Assembly (NCBI GenBank): GCA_902577525.1
Contig: CACGZG010000004.1
Span: 1 to 64,000 of the forward strand
Direction of reading: 5' to 3'
From: an uncultured Pelagibacteraceae bacterium
GTDB lineage: Bacteria; Pseudomonadota; Alphaproteobacteria; Pelagibacterales; Pelagibacteraceae
Length of the DNA: 64,000 nucleotides
Shown: in pieces, positions 18,062 through 27,061 of the stretch
Layout of the letters: the number at the start of each line of letters is the position of its first letter
Numbering within the stretch: position 1 is the stretch's first letter
Notes under the pieces: model-generated
What the model saw: only the letters and a program-made list of their open reading frames with translations
The model's database searches: none
Told to the model about the DNA's origin: nothing
Made by a program: the position numbers and the translations under genes

Positions 18062-18835
18062 TTAAAATTTATAGGAATTACACTTCTTAATGGCGTCATC
18101 ATAATATTTTGAAAGAATTTTAAAATTTTTCAAATTCTTTCTTTTCCATTTAATCTCATGAATAGTTCTAACTGAAGTAACACCTTTACCAGAGCCTAAA
18201 AGTAAAATTTCATCATAATTTTTTATCTCTTTAAGTAAAATATCTTTCTTAAAAATCTTTCTTATTTTTGTTTTGAAAAATTTATAAGTATTTCCCTCAT
18301 AATAATCCTTTTTTGGAGTAAAAAATTTTTTATCTTTAATAAATAATAAATTTGAAGTTCCAGTTTCTAATAATTTCTTATTGGATACCAATGCAATATC
18401 TGATTGAGAAGTATCCATTTTTGAAAGATATGTTAGTATCTTTTTGTATTTAAGATTTTTAAATTGAGGTTTTTCTCTTTTTATTTTTGCTAACTTTAGA
18501 TTAAAATTTAATTTTGGTTTAACTCTTTTTCTTAAAGAAATTGATATAATTTTCTTATTTACGGCAATTCTCAGCAAATGATTATATTTTTTCTTTTTAG
18601 ATAAATTTATATTTATTATTTTTAAGATATCTGCTTTTAATGATTTTTTTTTTATATGGTATTTTTTTAATGATGAAATTAGATTTCTTAAATGGTTATT
18701 AAAGAACAATATTTTTGCCGGTTTTCCAAAAATCCACATAGTAGTAAAAATTCCATGATCTTCCCATAGATCATTGAATTCTATCTGTCTTAAGTCTTTA
18801 AGCCGATAAGATTTTTTTAATAAGTAAGTTGCCAT
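18062..18835 (-). CDS. pabC: class IV aminotransferase, probable 4-amino-4-deoxychorismate lyase
   Basis: PLP enzyme expected to release pyruvate from aminodeoxychorismate to give p-aminobenzoate for folate synthesis. The 257 residues follow the class IV pattern: EDHGIFTTMW near the N-terminus, a lysine in FKNLKYKKILTYL that would bind PLP, and ETGTSNLLF (about 157-165) for PLP phosphate. The sequence is divergent and lysine-rich, so D-amino acid or branched-chain aminotransferase cannot be excluded on motifs. The pabA and pabB genes directly upstream decide the call. The start overlaps pabA by 38 bp and no good alternative start was found. Confidence 0.82.
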   Translation of the reverse strand: MATYLLKKSYRLKDLRQIEFNDLWEDHGIFTTMWIFGKPAKILFFNNHLRNLISSLKKYHIKKKSLKADILKIININLSKKKKYNHLLRIAVNKKIISISLRKRVKPKLNFNLKLAKIKREKPQFKNLKYKKILTYLSKMDTSQSDIALVSNKKLLETGTSNLLFIKDKKFFTPKKDYYEGNTYKFFKTKIRKIFKKDILLKEIKNYDEILLLGSGKGVTSVRTIHEIKWKRKNLKNFKILSKYYDDAIKKCNSYKF

Positions 18836-19355
18836 TTATAGTCAAAAAAGATTCTGGGTGAAATTGAAATCCATATATTTTTTCATTATTATTTTCAAAA
18901 GCCATTGCAACTTTTGAAGTTAAACATCTCATAGTTATCTCAAAATTATTAGATTTGAAAGGTTCTTTTAATTTTAAAGAATGATACCTGCCAACTTTAA
19001 ATATTTTCCCTTTTTTAAATAAAGATTTATTATTAATTACTTTTATATTTGATTGAAAACCATGATATATCTTTTTTTGTTGTATAATCTTTGCACCTTC
19101 GCAAAAAAGAATATGTTGAAATCCTAAACAAATACCTATCATCTTTTTTTTTCCTTTAAATTTTTTATATATTTTAGATGTTATTGGGTAATTTTTTGGA
19201 TTTCCTGGTCCGGGTGAAAAAACTATTGTTGAAGCTTGCTTTATTTTTTTTTCATTTATTTTACTATACTGATCACACTCGACTGAATCAAATAATGCAA
19301 ATTGATGTACCACATTATGAGTAAAAGAATCGTTATGATCAATAACATAAATCAT
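18798..19355 (-). CDS. pabA: aminodeoxychorismate synthase glutamine amidotransferase subunit
   Basis: Class I glutamine amidotransferase that supplies ammonia to PabB. The opening DHNDSFTHNVVHQF, the oxyanion strand FSPGPGNP, the nucleophile region GICLGFQHI and the His-Glu pair in FQFHPESF are all present. At 185 residues it is a normal stand-alone PabA/TrpG. TrpG of anthranilate synthase is almost indistinguishable, and in some bacteria one protein serves both. Overlap with pabB by 4 bp and with pabC by 38 bp supports the folate role. Confidence 0.88.
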   Translation of the reverse strand: MIYVIDHNDSFTHNVVHQFALFDSVECDQYSKINEKKIKQASTIVFSPGPGNPKNYPITSKIYKKFKGKKKMIGICLGFQHILFCEGAKIIQQKKIYHGFQSNIKVINNKSLFKKGKIFKVGRYHSLKLKEPFKSNNFEITMRCLTSKVAMAFENNNEKIYGFQFHPESFLTINGNLLIKKILSA

Positions 19356-20503
19356 TTGAATAAATCAATTAATGCTTTGGCTTTTATAAAATTTTCATTA
19401 AATTCATGATTGGCGTTACTATCAACAACAACCCCTGATGCTACTGATATTTCAGATATATTTTTAAAATTTAGAATTGATCTTATAATTATATTAAATC
19501 TCATGTCACCATTAAATTTTATATAACCAAAACTACCTGTATAAATATTTCTATTTTCTTTTTCCTGTTTATTTAAAAGATTAAGTGTATTTATCTTTGG
19601 ACAGCCAATAACTGAACCACCTGGCATCATTGCTCTAATTATATCAAGGTTATTGATATTTTTTTTTAGTTTTCCCTTAATTAAGCTAACATAATGAAAA
19701 AGATCTTTATACTCTTCAACAATTTTCTGTTTAGATAATTTAATAGAACCGACTTTACAAATTCTAGATAAATCGTTTCTTTCCATATCAACAATCATAT
19801 TGTGTTCTTTGGTTTCTTTAAGGTTTTTTCTAAAATAACTTAATGCTTTTATCTTATTTAAGTGCTTTGTTTTTTTTACAGTTCCAGCTATTGGTTTAGT
19901 TGATATATCATTCCCTTTTTTCGTTATTAAATTTTCAGGAGAACAGCTAATTATTGAGTAATTTTTGTCCTTAATCATAAAAGCCTCTGGTGCTAAATTA
20001 GTATTAGATAACCTTCTAAAAAAATCTAAACAATTGATTTTTGATTTCGTTTTATATTTAGTACAAATTTTAATTTGATAAGTTTCACCATTTTTGATTT
20101 TTTTCTTAAATCTATTAAAGATTTTTAAATACGTTTTTCTATTTATATTGATCTTAAAGAGCCCGGACTCAAAATTTCTTAAACTATAATTTAATTTATT
20201 ACTAAGTTTGATTTTTTTTTCTGGTTTATAAAAAATACCTTTTGGAAAATTTAAGTTTTTTTGTTTTGGAACTTTTATATCAATTAAATTATTTAGTAAC
20301 TCATATCCAAAGAAACCAATAAAAAGATCAGTATTTTTTGATTTTTTTTTATTTTTTTTACTTAAAAAACTTTTAATGTTCTTATTGTTTAAAATAATTT
20401 TTTTTGAAAAATTAGTATAGAGATCAAACCCTTTTTGAGATTTATAAATAATATAAGGTTTTCCAGAATTATGTATCTCAGTTAATTGATCTTCTTTAGT
20501 CAA
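19352..20503 (-). CDS. pabB: aminodeoxychorismate synthase, component I
   Basis: Chorismate-binding subunit that aminates chorismate to 4-amino-4-deoxychorismate. At 383 residues it is short for the family, being mostly the C-terminal chorismate-binding domain. Family landmarks include GETYQIKICTKY (about residues 137-148), the catalytic region ISTKPIAGTVKKT, the EHNMIVDMERNDL stretch, and PGGSVIGCPK near residue 290. The lysine in PIAGT replaces the alanine typical of anthranilate synthase sites in many PabB proteins. It ends inside pabA by 4 bp and starts 1 bp after the MFS gene. Confidence 0.88.
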   Translation of the reverse strand: MTKEDQLTEIHNSGKPYIIYKSQKGFDLYTNFSKKIILNNKNIKSFLSKKNKKKSKNTDLFIGFFGYELLNNLIDIKVPKQKNLNFPKGIFYKPEKKIKLSNKLNYSLRNFESGLFKININRKTYLKIFNRFKKKIKNGETYQIKICTKYKTKSKINCLDFFRRLSNTNLAPEAFMIKDKNYSIISCSPENLITKKGNDISTKPIAGTVKKTKHLNKIKALSYFRKNLKETKEHNMIVDMERNDLSRICKVGSIKLSKQKIVEEYKDLFHYVSLIKGKLKKNINNLDIIRAMMPGGSVIGCPKINTLNLLNKQEKENRNIYTGSFGYIKFNGDMRFNIIIRSILNFKNISEISVASGVVVDSNANHEFNENFIKAKALIDLFK

Positions 20504-20504
20504 A

Positions 20505-21722
20505 TTATTCTATTTTTAATCTTAAGACTGGTTCTTCTTTAATTGGTAGATGAATTATTGCTGCAAAAACAGATAAAGCAATTGCTAAATACCACGCATA
20601 ATCATATGAACCATAGAGATCATGGAATAAACCTCCCAAATATGCGCCAAAAAAAGACCCTATTTGATGGCTTAAAAAAACAATCCCATACAACATGCCT
20701 AAATATTTTGTACCAAACAAATGTGCTACAATTCCACTTGTAGCAGGGACAGTCGAAAGCCATAAAAAACCAAAACTTGCTCCAAATAAAAATGCACTAA
20801 TATTGCTTGCAGGTGTGAATATGAAAAAAATAATAGATATACCTCTCAAAAAATATATTCCACTTAGAATAATTTTTTTACTCATTTTCGCTGAGAGGTA
20901 ACCACTCAATAATGAACCAAAAATATTGAATAAACCAATTAAAGATAAAATAGCAGCAGCTGTCCAATCCTCTAATCCTCTGTCAATAACATACTTTGGT
21001 ACATGAGTTCCAACTAAAGTAATGTGAAATCCACAAACAAAAAACCCTGATACAAGTAAAATATAACTTTTGGTCTTAAAAGCTTCCGTTAAAGCCTCTT
21101 TAAATGATTGATCTGAAATTTGCTCCACACTTTCATTTTTAGATGGAGATCTTACAAAATAAGCAGCAACTAATCCTGTTAATAAAAATAACGAAAAAAT
21201 AAATAAAGTATAGTTCCATCCATATACTTTTAAAGAGTAGTTTGTAAAAATTGGTGAAAGAAAATAACCAAAAGATCCAATGGCTGTTACGATGCTCATT
21301 GCAATTGTTCTTGTTGATAAAGGAAAATGTTTACCAACAACAGACATAGGGATACTTATGGCAGTACCGCCCAAGCCTATACCTATCAATAAACCCATAT
21401 GAATTTGAAAAAAAATACCAGTATTTGGACCTGAATATAAATAATAAACACCTAAAGTATAAAATATGAATGCAGAAATTATGGCTACATGACCCCCGTA
21501 TCTATCAGCCAGTGCACCAAAAATAGGGCCAGTTAAACCCCACATTAACATTTGTATTCCAATAGCAAATCCAAAAGCAGTGTTACTTATTTTCAAACTT
21601 TCATTAAAATCAATAAAAAATAATCCAAAAACTTGTCTTACACCAAGTGAGATTAACACAACGAAACAAGCTGCAGATAAAGTTATTATAGCAGTTTTAG
21701 AGTGAAAAAATTTTTCTGACAT
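20505..21722 (-). CDS. major facilitator superfamily transporter
   Basis: Twelve-helix MFS permease of about 405 residues, resembling the oxalate/formate antiporter-like (monocarboxylate) branch. It shows the helix 2-3 loop signature GALADRYGGHVAI and paired N- and C-terminal halves split by a soluble loop (about 195-215, charged). Substrate unknown. ATG 21722 and ATG 21725 are both possible. The pair lies on the ATGATGA-type junction with the metC stop, so translation is coupled to metC. Its place between metC and pabB is not explained by an obvious pathway. Confidence 0.8.
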   Translation of the reverse strand: MSEKFFHSKTAIITLSAACFVVLISLGVRQVFGLFFIDFNESLKISNTAFGFAIGIQMLMWGLTGPIFGALADRYGGHVAIISAFIFYTLGVYYLYSGPNTGIFFQIHMGLLIGIGLGGTAISIPMSVVGKHFPLSTRTIAMSIVTAIGSFGYFLSPIFTNYSLKVYGWNYTLFIFSLFLLTGLVAAYFVRSPSKNESVEQISDQSFKEALTEAFKTKSYILLVSGFFVCGFHITLVGTHVPKYVIDRGLEDWTAAAILSLIGLFNIFGSLLSGYLSAKMSKKIILSGIYFLRGISIIFFIFTPASNISAFLFGASFGFLWLSTVPATSGIVAHLFGTKYLGMLYGIVFLSHQIGSFFGAYLGGLFHDLYGSYDYAWYLAIALSVFAAIIHLPIKEEPVLRLKIE

Positions 21723-22897
21723 CATTTTAAATGTCTCAATGCCTGTTTAATATCTGCAATTAAGTCATTTGGATCCTCAAGTCCAATATGGAATCTTACA
21801 AGATGTTCATCTTTAGATAAATTCATATATTTTCTTTTACCAGTTTCTCTAAATTCTTGATGTAAAGCTAAACTTTCAAATCCACCCCAACTATATCCAT
21901 AACCAAAAAGTTTTAACGAATTCACAAATTTTCTCACAGAATTTATATTTTTTGATTTAATCTTAAGTCCCATTAAACCTGATGCTCCTGAGTAGTACTT
22001 TTTCCACATTCTGAAGTTGTGAGAGTTTTTTTTATAAGGATAAAGTAATTTTATTTTTTTATTTTTAGACAAAAAATCAGCAATTTTTTTTGCATTTTCT
22101 CTATGTCTATCCAATCTAACATCTAAAGTTCTTAAGCCTCTGGTTATTAAGTATGCATCATCTGGACCTAACCTCAATCCCGTAATTTTTTCAGCTGCTT
22201 TCACCATTGGAAAAACTTTTTTGTTAACAGCCAAGCTTCCACCCATTACATCAGAGTGACCAGAATAATATTTGGTTGCTGAAACAATTGCCATATCAAA
22301 ACCAAGTGTTATTGGTTTTAAATAATAAGGAGTGCCCCATGTGTTGTCCATGGCAGTAAAAATTTTATGTTTCTTTGCAATTGAAATTATTTTTCCAAGA
22401 TCTTGAAAATCAAATGTATTGCTTCCAGGATTTTCTACAAAAATCAATTTTGTTTTTCTTGTAATGCTATTTTCTAATGTTTTTAGGTTACTAGGATTGT
22501 AAAAAATTGTTTTAATATTAAAATCTTTTAGAAAATCTTGAGTGAAAATTCGTGTAGGACTATAAACAGGATCAGCTGCTATAATTTCGTCACCAGGTCT
22601 CACAATACTAAATATTGCTAAGAAAACAGAGCCAAAACCTGTCGGTGTGGTAAATACATGATAGCTTTCCTCTAACTTTGTTAAAATTTTTTGCAAAATA
22701 TATGTAGTCGAAGTTCCTTGTCTTCCATAATCGTAATGCCCACCTATTGGATTTTTTATAGCTTTTGCCTGTGTCTTTCTTATATGCTGCATGGATTTAA
22801 ATATAATTGTAGATGCTCTTACTACAGGTGGATTAACTGACTGATTATGAAAATCTTTAGCAGTATGCTTTAAAAAAGTTTTGAAAGATTTAGACAT
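21722..22897 (-). CDS. metC: cystathionine beta-lyase, Cys/Met metabolism PLP enzyme
   Basis: Trans-sulfuration PLP enzyme that would cleave cystathionine to homocysteine. The PLP lysine is Lys209 in SATKYYSGHSDVMGG, the cofactor ring is contacted by DNTWGTP (Asp184), and PTGFGSVFLAI (about 85-95) gives the phosphate loop. The 391-residue length and the HYDYGRQGTSTTYILQ N-terminal stretch match MetC of alphaproteobacteria. Related gamma-lyases and synthases share these motifs, so the exact reaction is moderately certain. First gene of the overlapping run ending with the HIT protein. Confidence 0.87.
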   Translation of the reverse strand: MSKSFKTFLKHTAKDFHNQSVNPPVVRASTIIFKSMQHIRKTQAKAIKNPIGGHYDYGRQGTSTTYILQKILTKLEESYHVFTTPTGFGSVFLAIFSIVRPGDEIIAADPVYSPTRIFTQDFLKDFNIKTIFYNPSNLKTLENSITRKTKLIFVENPGSNTFDFQDLGKIISIAKKHKIFTAMDNTWGTPYYLKPITLGFDMAIVSATKYYSGHSDVMGGSLAVNKKVFPMVKAAEKITGLRLGPDDAYLITRGLRTLDVRLDRHRENAKKIADFLSKNKKIKLLYPYKKNSHNFRMWKKYYSGASGLMGLKIKSKNINSVRKFVNSLKLFGYGYSWGGFESLALHQEFRETGKRKYMNLSKDEHLVRFHIGLEDPNDLIADIKQALRHLK

Positions 22898-22971
22898 AAA
22901 AAAAATTGATAACTTTAATGGACAATGCTATATCCAAAATGTAATTTCAATTAAATTATAAAAAGGAAACA

Positions 22972-23055
22972 ATGGGATATCCAAAAAAACATAGAGGCCG
23001 AAGAAAAATGGGCTCAAAAAAGAGAAGAGCAAGAAAAAAAAATAAGAAAAAATAA
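22972..23055 (+). CDS. 27-aa extremely basic protein, ribosomal-protein-like
   Basis: A 27-codon ATG-to-TAA frame with AAAAGGAAAC just upstream. Seventeen of 27 residues are Lys, Arg or His, beginning MGYPKKHRGRRKMGSKKR. It is not a by-product of a longer frame. The Lys/Arg spacing around RKMGSKKRRAR resembles the tiny bacterial proteins annotated with the AURKAIP1/COX24 (mS38-like) domain and, more loosely, the bTHX ribosomal peptide. It begins 74 bp before the next start on the same strand and is divergent from metC. I judge it a small ribosome-associated protein with moderate confidence. Confidence 0.6.
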   Translation: MGYPKKHRGRRKMGSKKRRARKKNKKK

Positions 23056-23060
23056 GCCTC

Positions 23061-23768
23061 ATGGATCAAATAAATAAGGTTAAATCCATTAGTGTATGGA
23101 TTTTCATAGTTCCTTTCATTGCAGTAAACACTTGTTTAATACTCATAACTCAATTTCATGAAATTTTTCCAAATCAACAAGACATTATTCATAACACATT
23201 TCCATATTTTGATGGTGGTGCCTCAATAAGTAGAACAGCTCGTCCATATCCATCTTGGTTAGTTTTCAAACCAGCAATGTTTTTAACTTCATTTCTTTTA
23301 ATCAAGTATTGGCTTTATAATAAAAGTATTATTATAAATTTTGATAAAGATCATAAAAATATAAAAAAAATAGTTTTTTTTGGGATAGCTTCAGCTGTAG
23401 CTTTAACAATTCATTCAATATTTCTTGGAATAAAATTTGATAACGATTTTTATAAACTATTTAGAAGAGTTATTATGCTATCTTTTATAATCTTTGAAAT
23501 AATTGCACAAGCATATTTGGTGGCAACCTTGTACTCATTCAAAGACAAACTTCAAAACTATATAAACCTTATTTTTCTCAAACTTAAATTTATTTTAGTC
23601 ACTACACTAATTGTTGTAGCAGTAATAAGTATACCAATCATTAGTTTACCTGGTGATAATTTTCTTGGTTTTAATCTAAAATTTTTTAAACATGCTTTGG
23701 AATGGGACTATTTTATTGGTGTAATATCCTTTTATTTACTAACCTTTTTTATGTGGAAAAAAAATTAA
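23061..23768 (+). CDS. six-helix membrane protein, possibly Frag1/DRAM/Sfk1-like
   Basis: Integral membrane protein of 235 residues with about six hydrophobic segments (about 12-31, 70-87, 104-123, 135-158, 176-197, 214-232). The first extracytoplasmic loop ([18 protein letters not shown]) and a late [10 protein letters not shown] helix are reminiscent of the Frag1/DRAM/Sfk1 family, known mainly from eukaryotes and scattered bacteria. This link is from memory and weak. It starts 5 bp after the 27-aa basic protein and is probably on the same transcript. It is convergent with mnmA, overlapping it by 4 bp. Confidence 0.6.
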   Translation: MDQINKVKSISVWIFIVPFIAVNTCLILITQFHEIFPNQQDIIHNTFPYFDGGASISRTARPYPSWLVFKPAMFLTSFLLIKYWLYNKSIIINFDKDHKNIKKIVFFGIASAVALTIHSIFLGIKFDNDFYKLFRRVIMLSFIIFEIIAQAYLVATLYSFKDKLQNYINLIFLKLKFILVTTLIVVAVISIPIISLPGDNFLGFNLKFFKHALEWDYFIGVISFYLLTFFMWKKN

Positions 23769-24883
23769 TTTTTTATCCATCCACCACCAAGAACTTTAAA
23801 ACCTAAACTATTTTTTTTATAGAATACACAAGCTTGACCGGGAGAAATTCCATCTTCTGAAACTTTTAAATTAACATCTGCTGTATTAGTGTCTTCTAAA
23901 TTAACTTTTGCATGAAGAAGTTTTCCTGTAGATCTTACTTTTACAAAAATTTCATCTTCTAATTCTTTTTTATTAACTAATAAATTTAAATTTTTAAGTG
24001 AAATTATTTTTTTTCCCAATTTTTCCCTTGGACCTACAATAATTTCATTTTTTTTAGAATTTATTTTAATGACATATAAAGGTTCTTTATCAGAAACTTT
24101 AATTCCTTTTCTTTGACCTATAGTAAAATTAATAATACCATCATGAACTCCAATTACTTTATCATTAAGATCTTTTATATTTCCTTTTTTGAAAGACTCT
24201 GGTCTAAATTTTTGTATCACTGAAGCATAGTCACCGTTAGGAACAAAGCATATATCCTGACTATCTGGTTTATCAGCAACATTTAAATTTAAATTTTTTG
24301 CTATTTTTCTAGTTTCATCTTTTAACATACCGCCAAGAGGGAATCTTAAATAACCCAATTGTTCTTTGGTTGTGTTAAATAAAAAATAACTTTGATCTCT
24401 ATTTTCATCTAATGCTCTATACATGTTAACTTCATCATTTGAAATTAAACTTCTTACGTAATGGCCTGTTATCATGGCATCAGCTTTTAAATTTTTTGCA
24501 ACATCAAATAAATCTTTGAATTTAACAGTTTGATTACATTGAACACATGGAATTGGTGTTTCACCCTTAAGATAACTTTCCACAAAATTGTCAATAACTC
24601 CTTGTTTAAAATTATTTTGATAATATAAAATTTTATGATCAATATTTAATTTCTGGGCAACTCTTTTGGCATCCATAATATCTTGACCAGAACAACACTG
24701 TTTTGACTTAGCTACTTCTTTATTATCGTCATAAAGCTTTAAAGTAATTCCTATAACTTTATAGCCCTCTTTTTTCATCAAACCTGCAACAGTTGAGGAA
24801 TCCACTCCTCCAGACATTGCAACAACAACTGTCGTTTCTGAAGCTTTTTTTCTTAATCCTAGTGAGTTTAATTCATTATTCAT
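23765..24883 (-). CDS. mnmA: tRNA-specific 2-thiouridylase
   Basis: Puts sulfur on U34 of tRNA-Lys, -Glu and -Gln, needed for accurate reading of A-ending codons. The PP-loop SGGVDSS is at residues 24-30 and binds ATP. The catalytic cysteine is Cys116 in [10 protein letters not shown], and the persulfide-bearing cysteine is Cys212 in SQDICFV. The C-terminal beta-barrel domain begins near residue 255. The 372-residue length is normal. It is divergent from the DUF3553 gene, with 41 bp between them. Confidence 0.95.
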   Translation of the reverse strand: MNNELNSLGLRKKASETTVVVAMSGGVDSSTVAGLMKKEGYKVIGITLKLYDDNKEVAKSKQCCSGQDIMDAKRVAQKLNIDHKILYYQNNFKQGVIDNFVESYLKGETPIPCVQCNQTVKFKDLFDVAKNLKADAMITGHYVRSLISNDEVNMYRALDENRDQSYFLFNTTKEQLGYLRFPLGGMLKDETRKIAKNLNLNVADKPDSQDICFVPNGDYASVIQKFRPESFKKGNIKDLNDKVIGVHDGIINFTIGQRKGIKVSDKEPLYVIKINSKKNEIIVGPREKLGKKIISLKNLNLLVNKKELEDEIFVKVRSTGKLLHAKVNLEDTNTADVNLKVSEDGISPGQACVFYKKNSLGFKVLGGGWIKN

Positions 24884-24924
24884 TTGATGGTATTTATACT
24901 TATTTCTAATATAAGTTAAATTAA

Positions 24925-25095
24925 ATGATTTTAGATTTTGAACCAGGTGACAAAGTTATTAATCCTTTAAACAAAAATTGGGGAATTGGGCAAGTACAAT
25001 CAATAATTAAAGGTAAAGTGACAGTGAATTTTGAAAATGTGGGTAAAAAAGTAATCAATGCTGAAAATATAGAGTTAAAAAAGATTAATGACTGA
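24925..25095 (+). CDS. DUF3553 small protein
   Basis: A 56-residue protein starting [14 protein letters not shown], a short beta-rich SH3/CarD-like fold typical of DUF3553, in which a GxQV strand pair (GIGQVQSI) and [11 protein letters not shown] follow. In alphaproteobacteria this domain occurs alone and fused to helicases. The function is not established. Its stop overlaps the start of the following phosphatase by 8 bp (ATGACTGA), so the two are translationally coupled. Confidence 0.75.
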   Translation: MILDFEPGDKVINPLNKNWGIGQVQSIIKGKVTVNFENVGKKVINAENIELKKIND

Positions 25096-25861
25096 AATTG
25101 AAATTAAACAAACTGTTGAAAATTTAATTGATACTTTTTTAGATGCTGGAAAGTTATCTTTAGAGCTAAGAAAAAAAGGATTAATAAAAGAAACTAAATC
25201 TGACAACACACCTGTTAGTAATGGAGATTTAGAAGTAAATAAGTTAATTACCGAAAAAATTCGACAACTAAACCCTGATATTCCTATAGTGTCTGAAGAA
25301 ACTTCAGAAAATAAATCCAATACTAATCTGAAAAATTTTTGGTTAATTGATCCAATAGATGGAACGTATGACTATATTAATAATCTTGATGAGTTCACAA
25401 TTAACGCAGGATTGATTATTAATAATAAACCTGTAGCTGGACTTATTTATGCACCTGCAAAGAATAGAATGTTCTACTCTTATAATAAGAATTGTGCATT
25501 TGAATTAATTAATGAAAAACCAATCAAGTTAAATTGTGAAAAAAATTTTGATAAAAATGAAATTAAATTTGTTTCCTATTCAAATAAAATTAAACCTGAA
25601 ATAGAAATAATTCATAAAAAATATAATGTTAAAAAGTATGTAAGAATGAAAAGTTCTTTAAAATTTTGTGTAATTGCTGCAGGTGAATTTGATGGCTATG
25701 CAGCAGAACCAAGGGCATCTGAATGGGATATAGCTGCTGGTCATGCAATTTTATTACATTCCGGAGGTAGTATTACAGATTTTAATAATAATGAGATTTT
25801 ATATGGAAAGAAAGATTTTAAAAATCCAAGTTTAATTTTAAAAACAAAAAATTTAATATAA
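25088..25861 (+). CDS. cysQ: inositol-monophosphatase-family phosphatase, probable 3'(2'),5'-bisphosphate nucleotidase
   Basis: Magnesium-dependent, lithium-sensitive-type phosphatase. Metal ligands are visible at VSEETSE (Glu70/71), in IDPIDGTYDYI (Asp88, Asp91) and in the C-terminal SEWDIAAGHAIL. The 257 residues and the SDNTPVSNGDLEVNKLI opening fit CysQ, which removes 3'-phosphoadenosine 5'-phosphate formed in sulfate activation. SuhB-type inositol monophosphatase is the alternative. It follows the DUF3553 gene with an 8-bp overlap and overlaps the next microprotein start as TAATG. Confidence 0.8.
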   Translation: MTEIEIKQTVENLIDTFLDAGKLSLELRKKGLIKETKSDNTPVSNGDLEVNKLITEKIRQLNPDIPIVSEETSENKSNTNLKNFWLIDPIDGTYDYINNLDEFTINAGLIINNKPVAGLIYAPAKNRMFYSYNKNCAFELINEKPIKLNCEKNFDKNEIKFVSYSNKIKPEIEIIHKKYNVKKYVRMKSSLKFCVIAAGEFDGYAAEPRASEWDIAAGHAILLHSGGSITDFNNNEILYGKKDFKNPSLILKTKNLI

Positions 25862-26004
25862 TGGACGATCAATTAAGAATTATACTTATAATCATTGTTT
25901 CTGTATCAATTTTTGGATTATTGGTTTTTGTTTTTGTTAAAAATTATATTCGAAATAAAATTGATAACTTGGTTGAGAAGGAAAAACAAAAAAAATTAAA
26001 GTAA
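25861..26004 (+). CDS. 47-aa single-pass membrane microprotein
   Basis: A 47-codon frame beginning at the TAATG junction with the cysQ-like gene. It has one strongly hydrophobic helix (about residues 6-26, IILIIIVSVSIFGLLVFVFV) then a charged coil-like tail (RNKIDNLVEKEKQKK). It overlaps the end of convergent recX by 9 bp. Family unknown. The topology resembles small cytochrome-oxidase-assembly or division-associated microproteins only in a general way. Confidence 0.5.
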   Translation: MDDQLRIILIIIVSVSIFGLLVFVFVKNYIRNKIDNLVEKEKQKKLK

Positions 26005-26559
26005 TCTGATTATCCTTAGATAGTCCTCTTTTTTAATCTCCATGACCTTTTTTGAAGTTTCAAAATCAAAGCCATTTCTTGCAAGAAGAGAAATATCTTT
26101 TTTATAAAATAAAGATCTATTATCCTCTGTTCTAGCAGGTCCAATTCTTTTTTTTTTGCATATTTTTATAGCTGAAAAAAAATCCTGATCTGAATTTTCA
26201 TCTTTAATTTTATTAACAGTATCATTAACTAAATTATCTTTTATTCCCTTGCCAAATAAGTAGCTTCTTATCTTATTAATAGAATTTCCTCTTCGAATCA
26301 TACTTTTTGCTTTACTGTCTGAATAGAATTGATCGTTAATAAATTTACTTTTTTCCAAATCATTTAAAATAAAATCAATTAGATTTTTAATATCCTGTTT
26401 TTTAACATTCGATACTGACAATTTAAGATATTTCTTCAATAAATAAGTTTTTAGCTGTTGTTTTGAAGGGGCGTATTTTTCTATATAATTAAAAGCAAAA
26501 TTTCTCATTTCGTCAACAGTAACCTGTAACGTTTTTTTTTTATTTCTTATAGGAATCAT
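25996..26559 (-). CDS. recX: RecX-family regulator of RecA
   Basis: RecX binds RecA filaments and limits their growth during recombination and SOS. The 187 residues are helical and show the three-helix repeat pattern: NFAFNYIEKYAPSKQQLKTYL (about 16-36), a middle repeat around LIDFILNDLEKSKFINDQFYSDSKAKSM with the family-like F-N/D-D sequence, and KIRSYLFGKGI (about 98-108). recA is not in the window. The sequence is divergent, so the assignment is good but not certain. It is divergent from the ABA4-like gene, with 28 bp between starts. Confidence 0.82.
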   Translation of the reverse strand: MIPIRNKKKTLQVTVDEMRNFAFNYIEKYAPSKQQLKTYLLKKYLKLSVSNVKKQDIKNLIDFILNDLEKSKFINDQFYSDSKAKSMIRRGNSINKIRSYLFGKGIKDNLVNDTVNKIKDENSDQDFFSAIKICKKKRIGPARTEDNRSLFYKKDISLLARNGFDFETSKKVMEIKKEDYLRIIRLL

Positions 26560-26587
26560 TATTAGATTTAATATAATATATTTAAAA

Positions 26588-27061
26588 ATGATCGAACAAA
26601 TTTATAATTTTTTCACAGTTGAAATGCTCTATTTTTGGGTGAATTTAGGTGTGTTGCCGTTTTGGCTAATATTAATTTTTTTCCCAAACTCTAAATTTTG
26701 TAAAATTTTTGTTACATCTATTTTTCCTACATTCATCCTAAGTGGAGCTTATATTTTTATGCTCTACAAATCTTATATTAGTTCATATGATTTTATTTCA
26801 AATTTTAATCTTTATTTAGGAATTAACGAAGTAAAAAGTCTATTTGGTGATCAAATATTTCTAATGATGTTTTGGATACATTTTATATCAATAAATCTTT
26901 TTACTGGAGGTTGGATTGTTAAAGACTCTCAAAAGTTAGCAATTAACAGATTTATCATAACTTTTCCACTTGTGATAACTTATTTGATTGGCCCAATCGG
27001 CTTATTTATTTACTGGCTTATTAGAATTATTTACGCCAAAAGTATAACATTATATGACTAA
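26588..27061 (+). CDS. ABA4-like (DUF4281) membrane protein
   Basis: A 157-residue protein with four hydrophobic segments. It resembles the ABA4-like family (plant neoxanthin synthase relatives) by the opening NLGVLPFWLILIFFPNS, the WIHFISINLFTGGWIVKDSQ stretch in the third helix, and the GPIGLFIYWLIR end. Bacterial members have no agreed function. No carotenoid genes are visible nearby. It overlaps the next gene by 8 bp. Confidence 0.72.
   Translation: MIEQIYNFFTVEMLYFWVNLGVLPFWLILIFFPNSKFCKIFVTSIFPTFILSGAYIFMLYKSYISSYDFISNFNLYLGINEVKSLFGDQIFLMMFWIHFISINLFTGGWIVKDSQKLAINRFIITFPLVITYLIGPIGLFIYWLIRIIYAKSITLYD

Noticed and set aside
22898..22971. SAM-type riboswitch upstream of metC
   Set aside because: The short A+T-rich leader shows no conserved SAM aptamer blocks.
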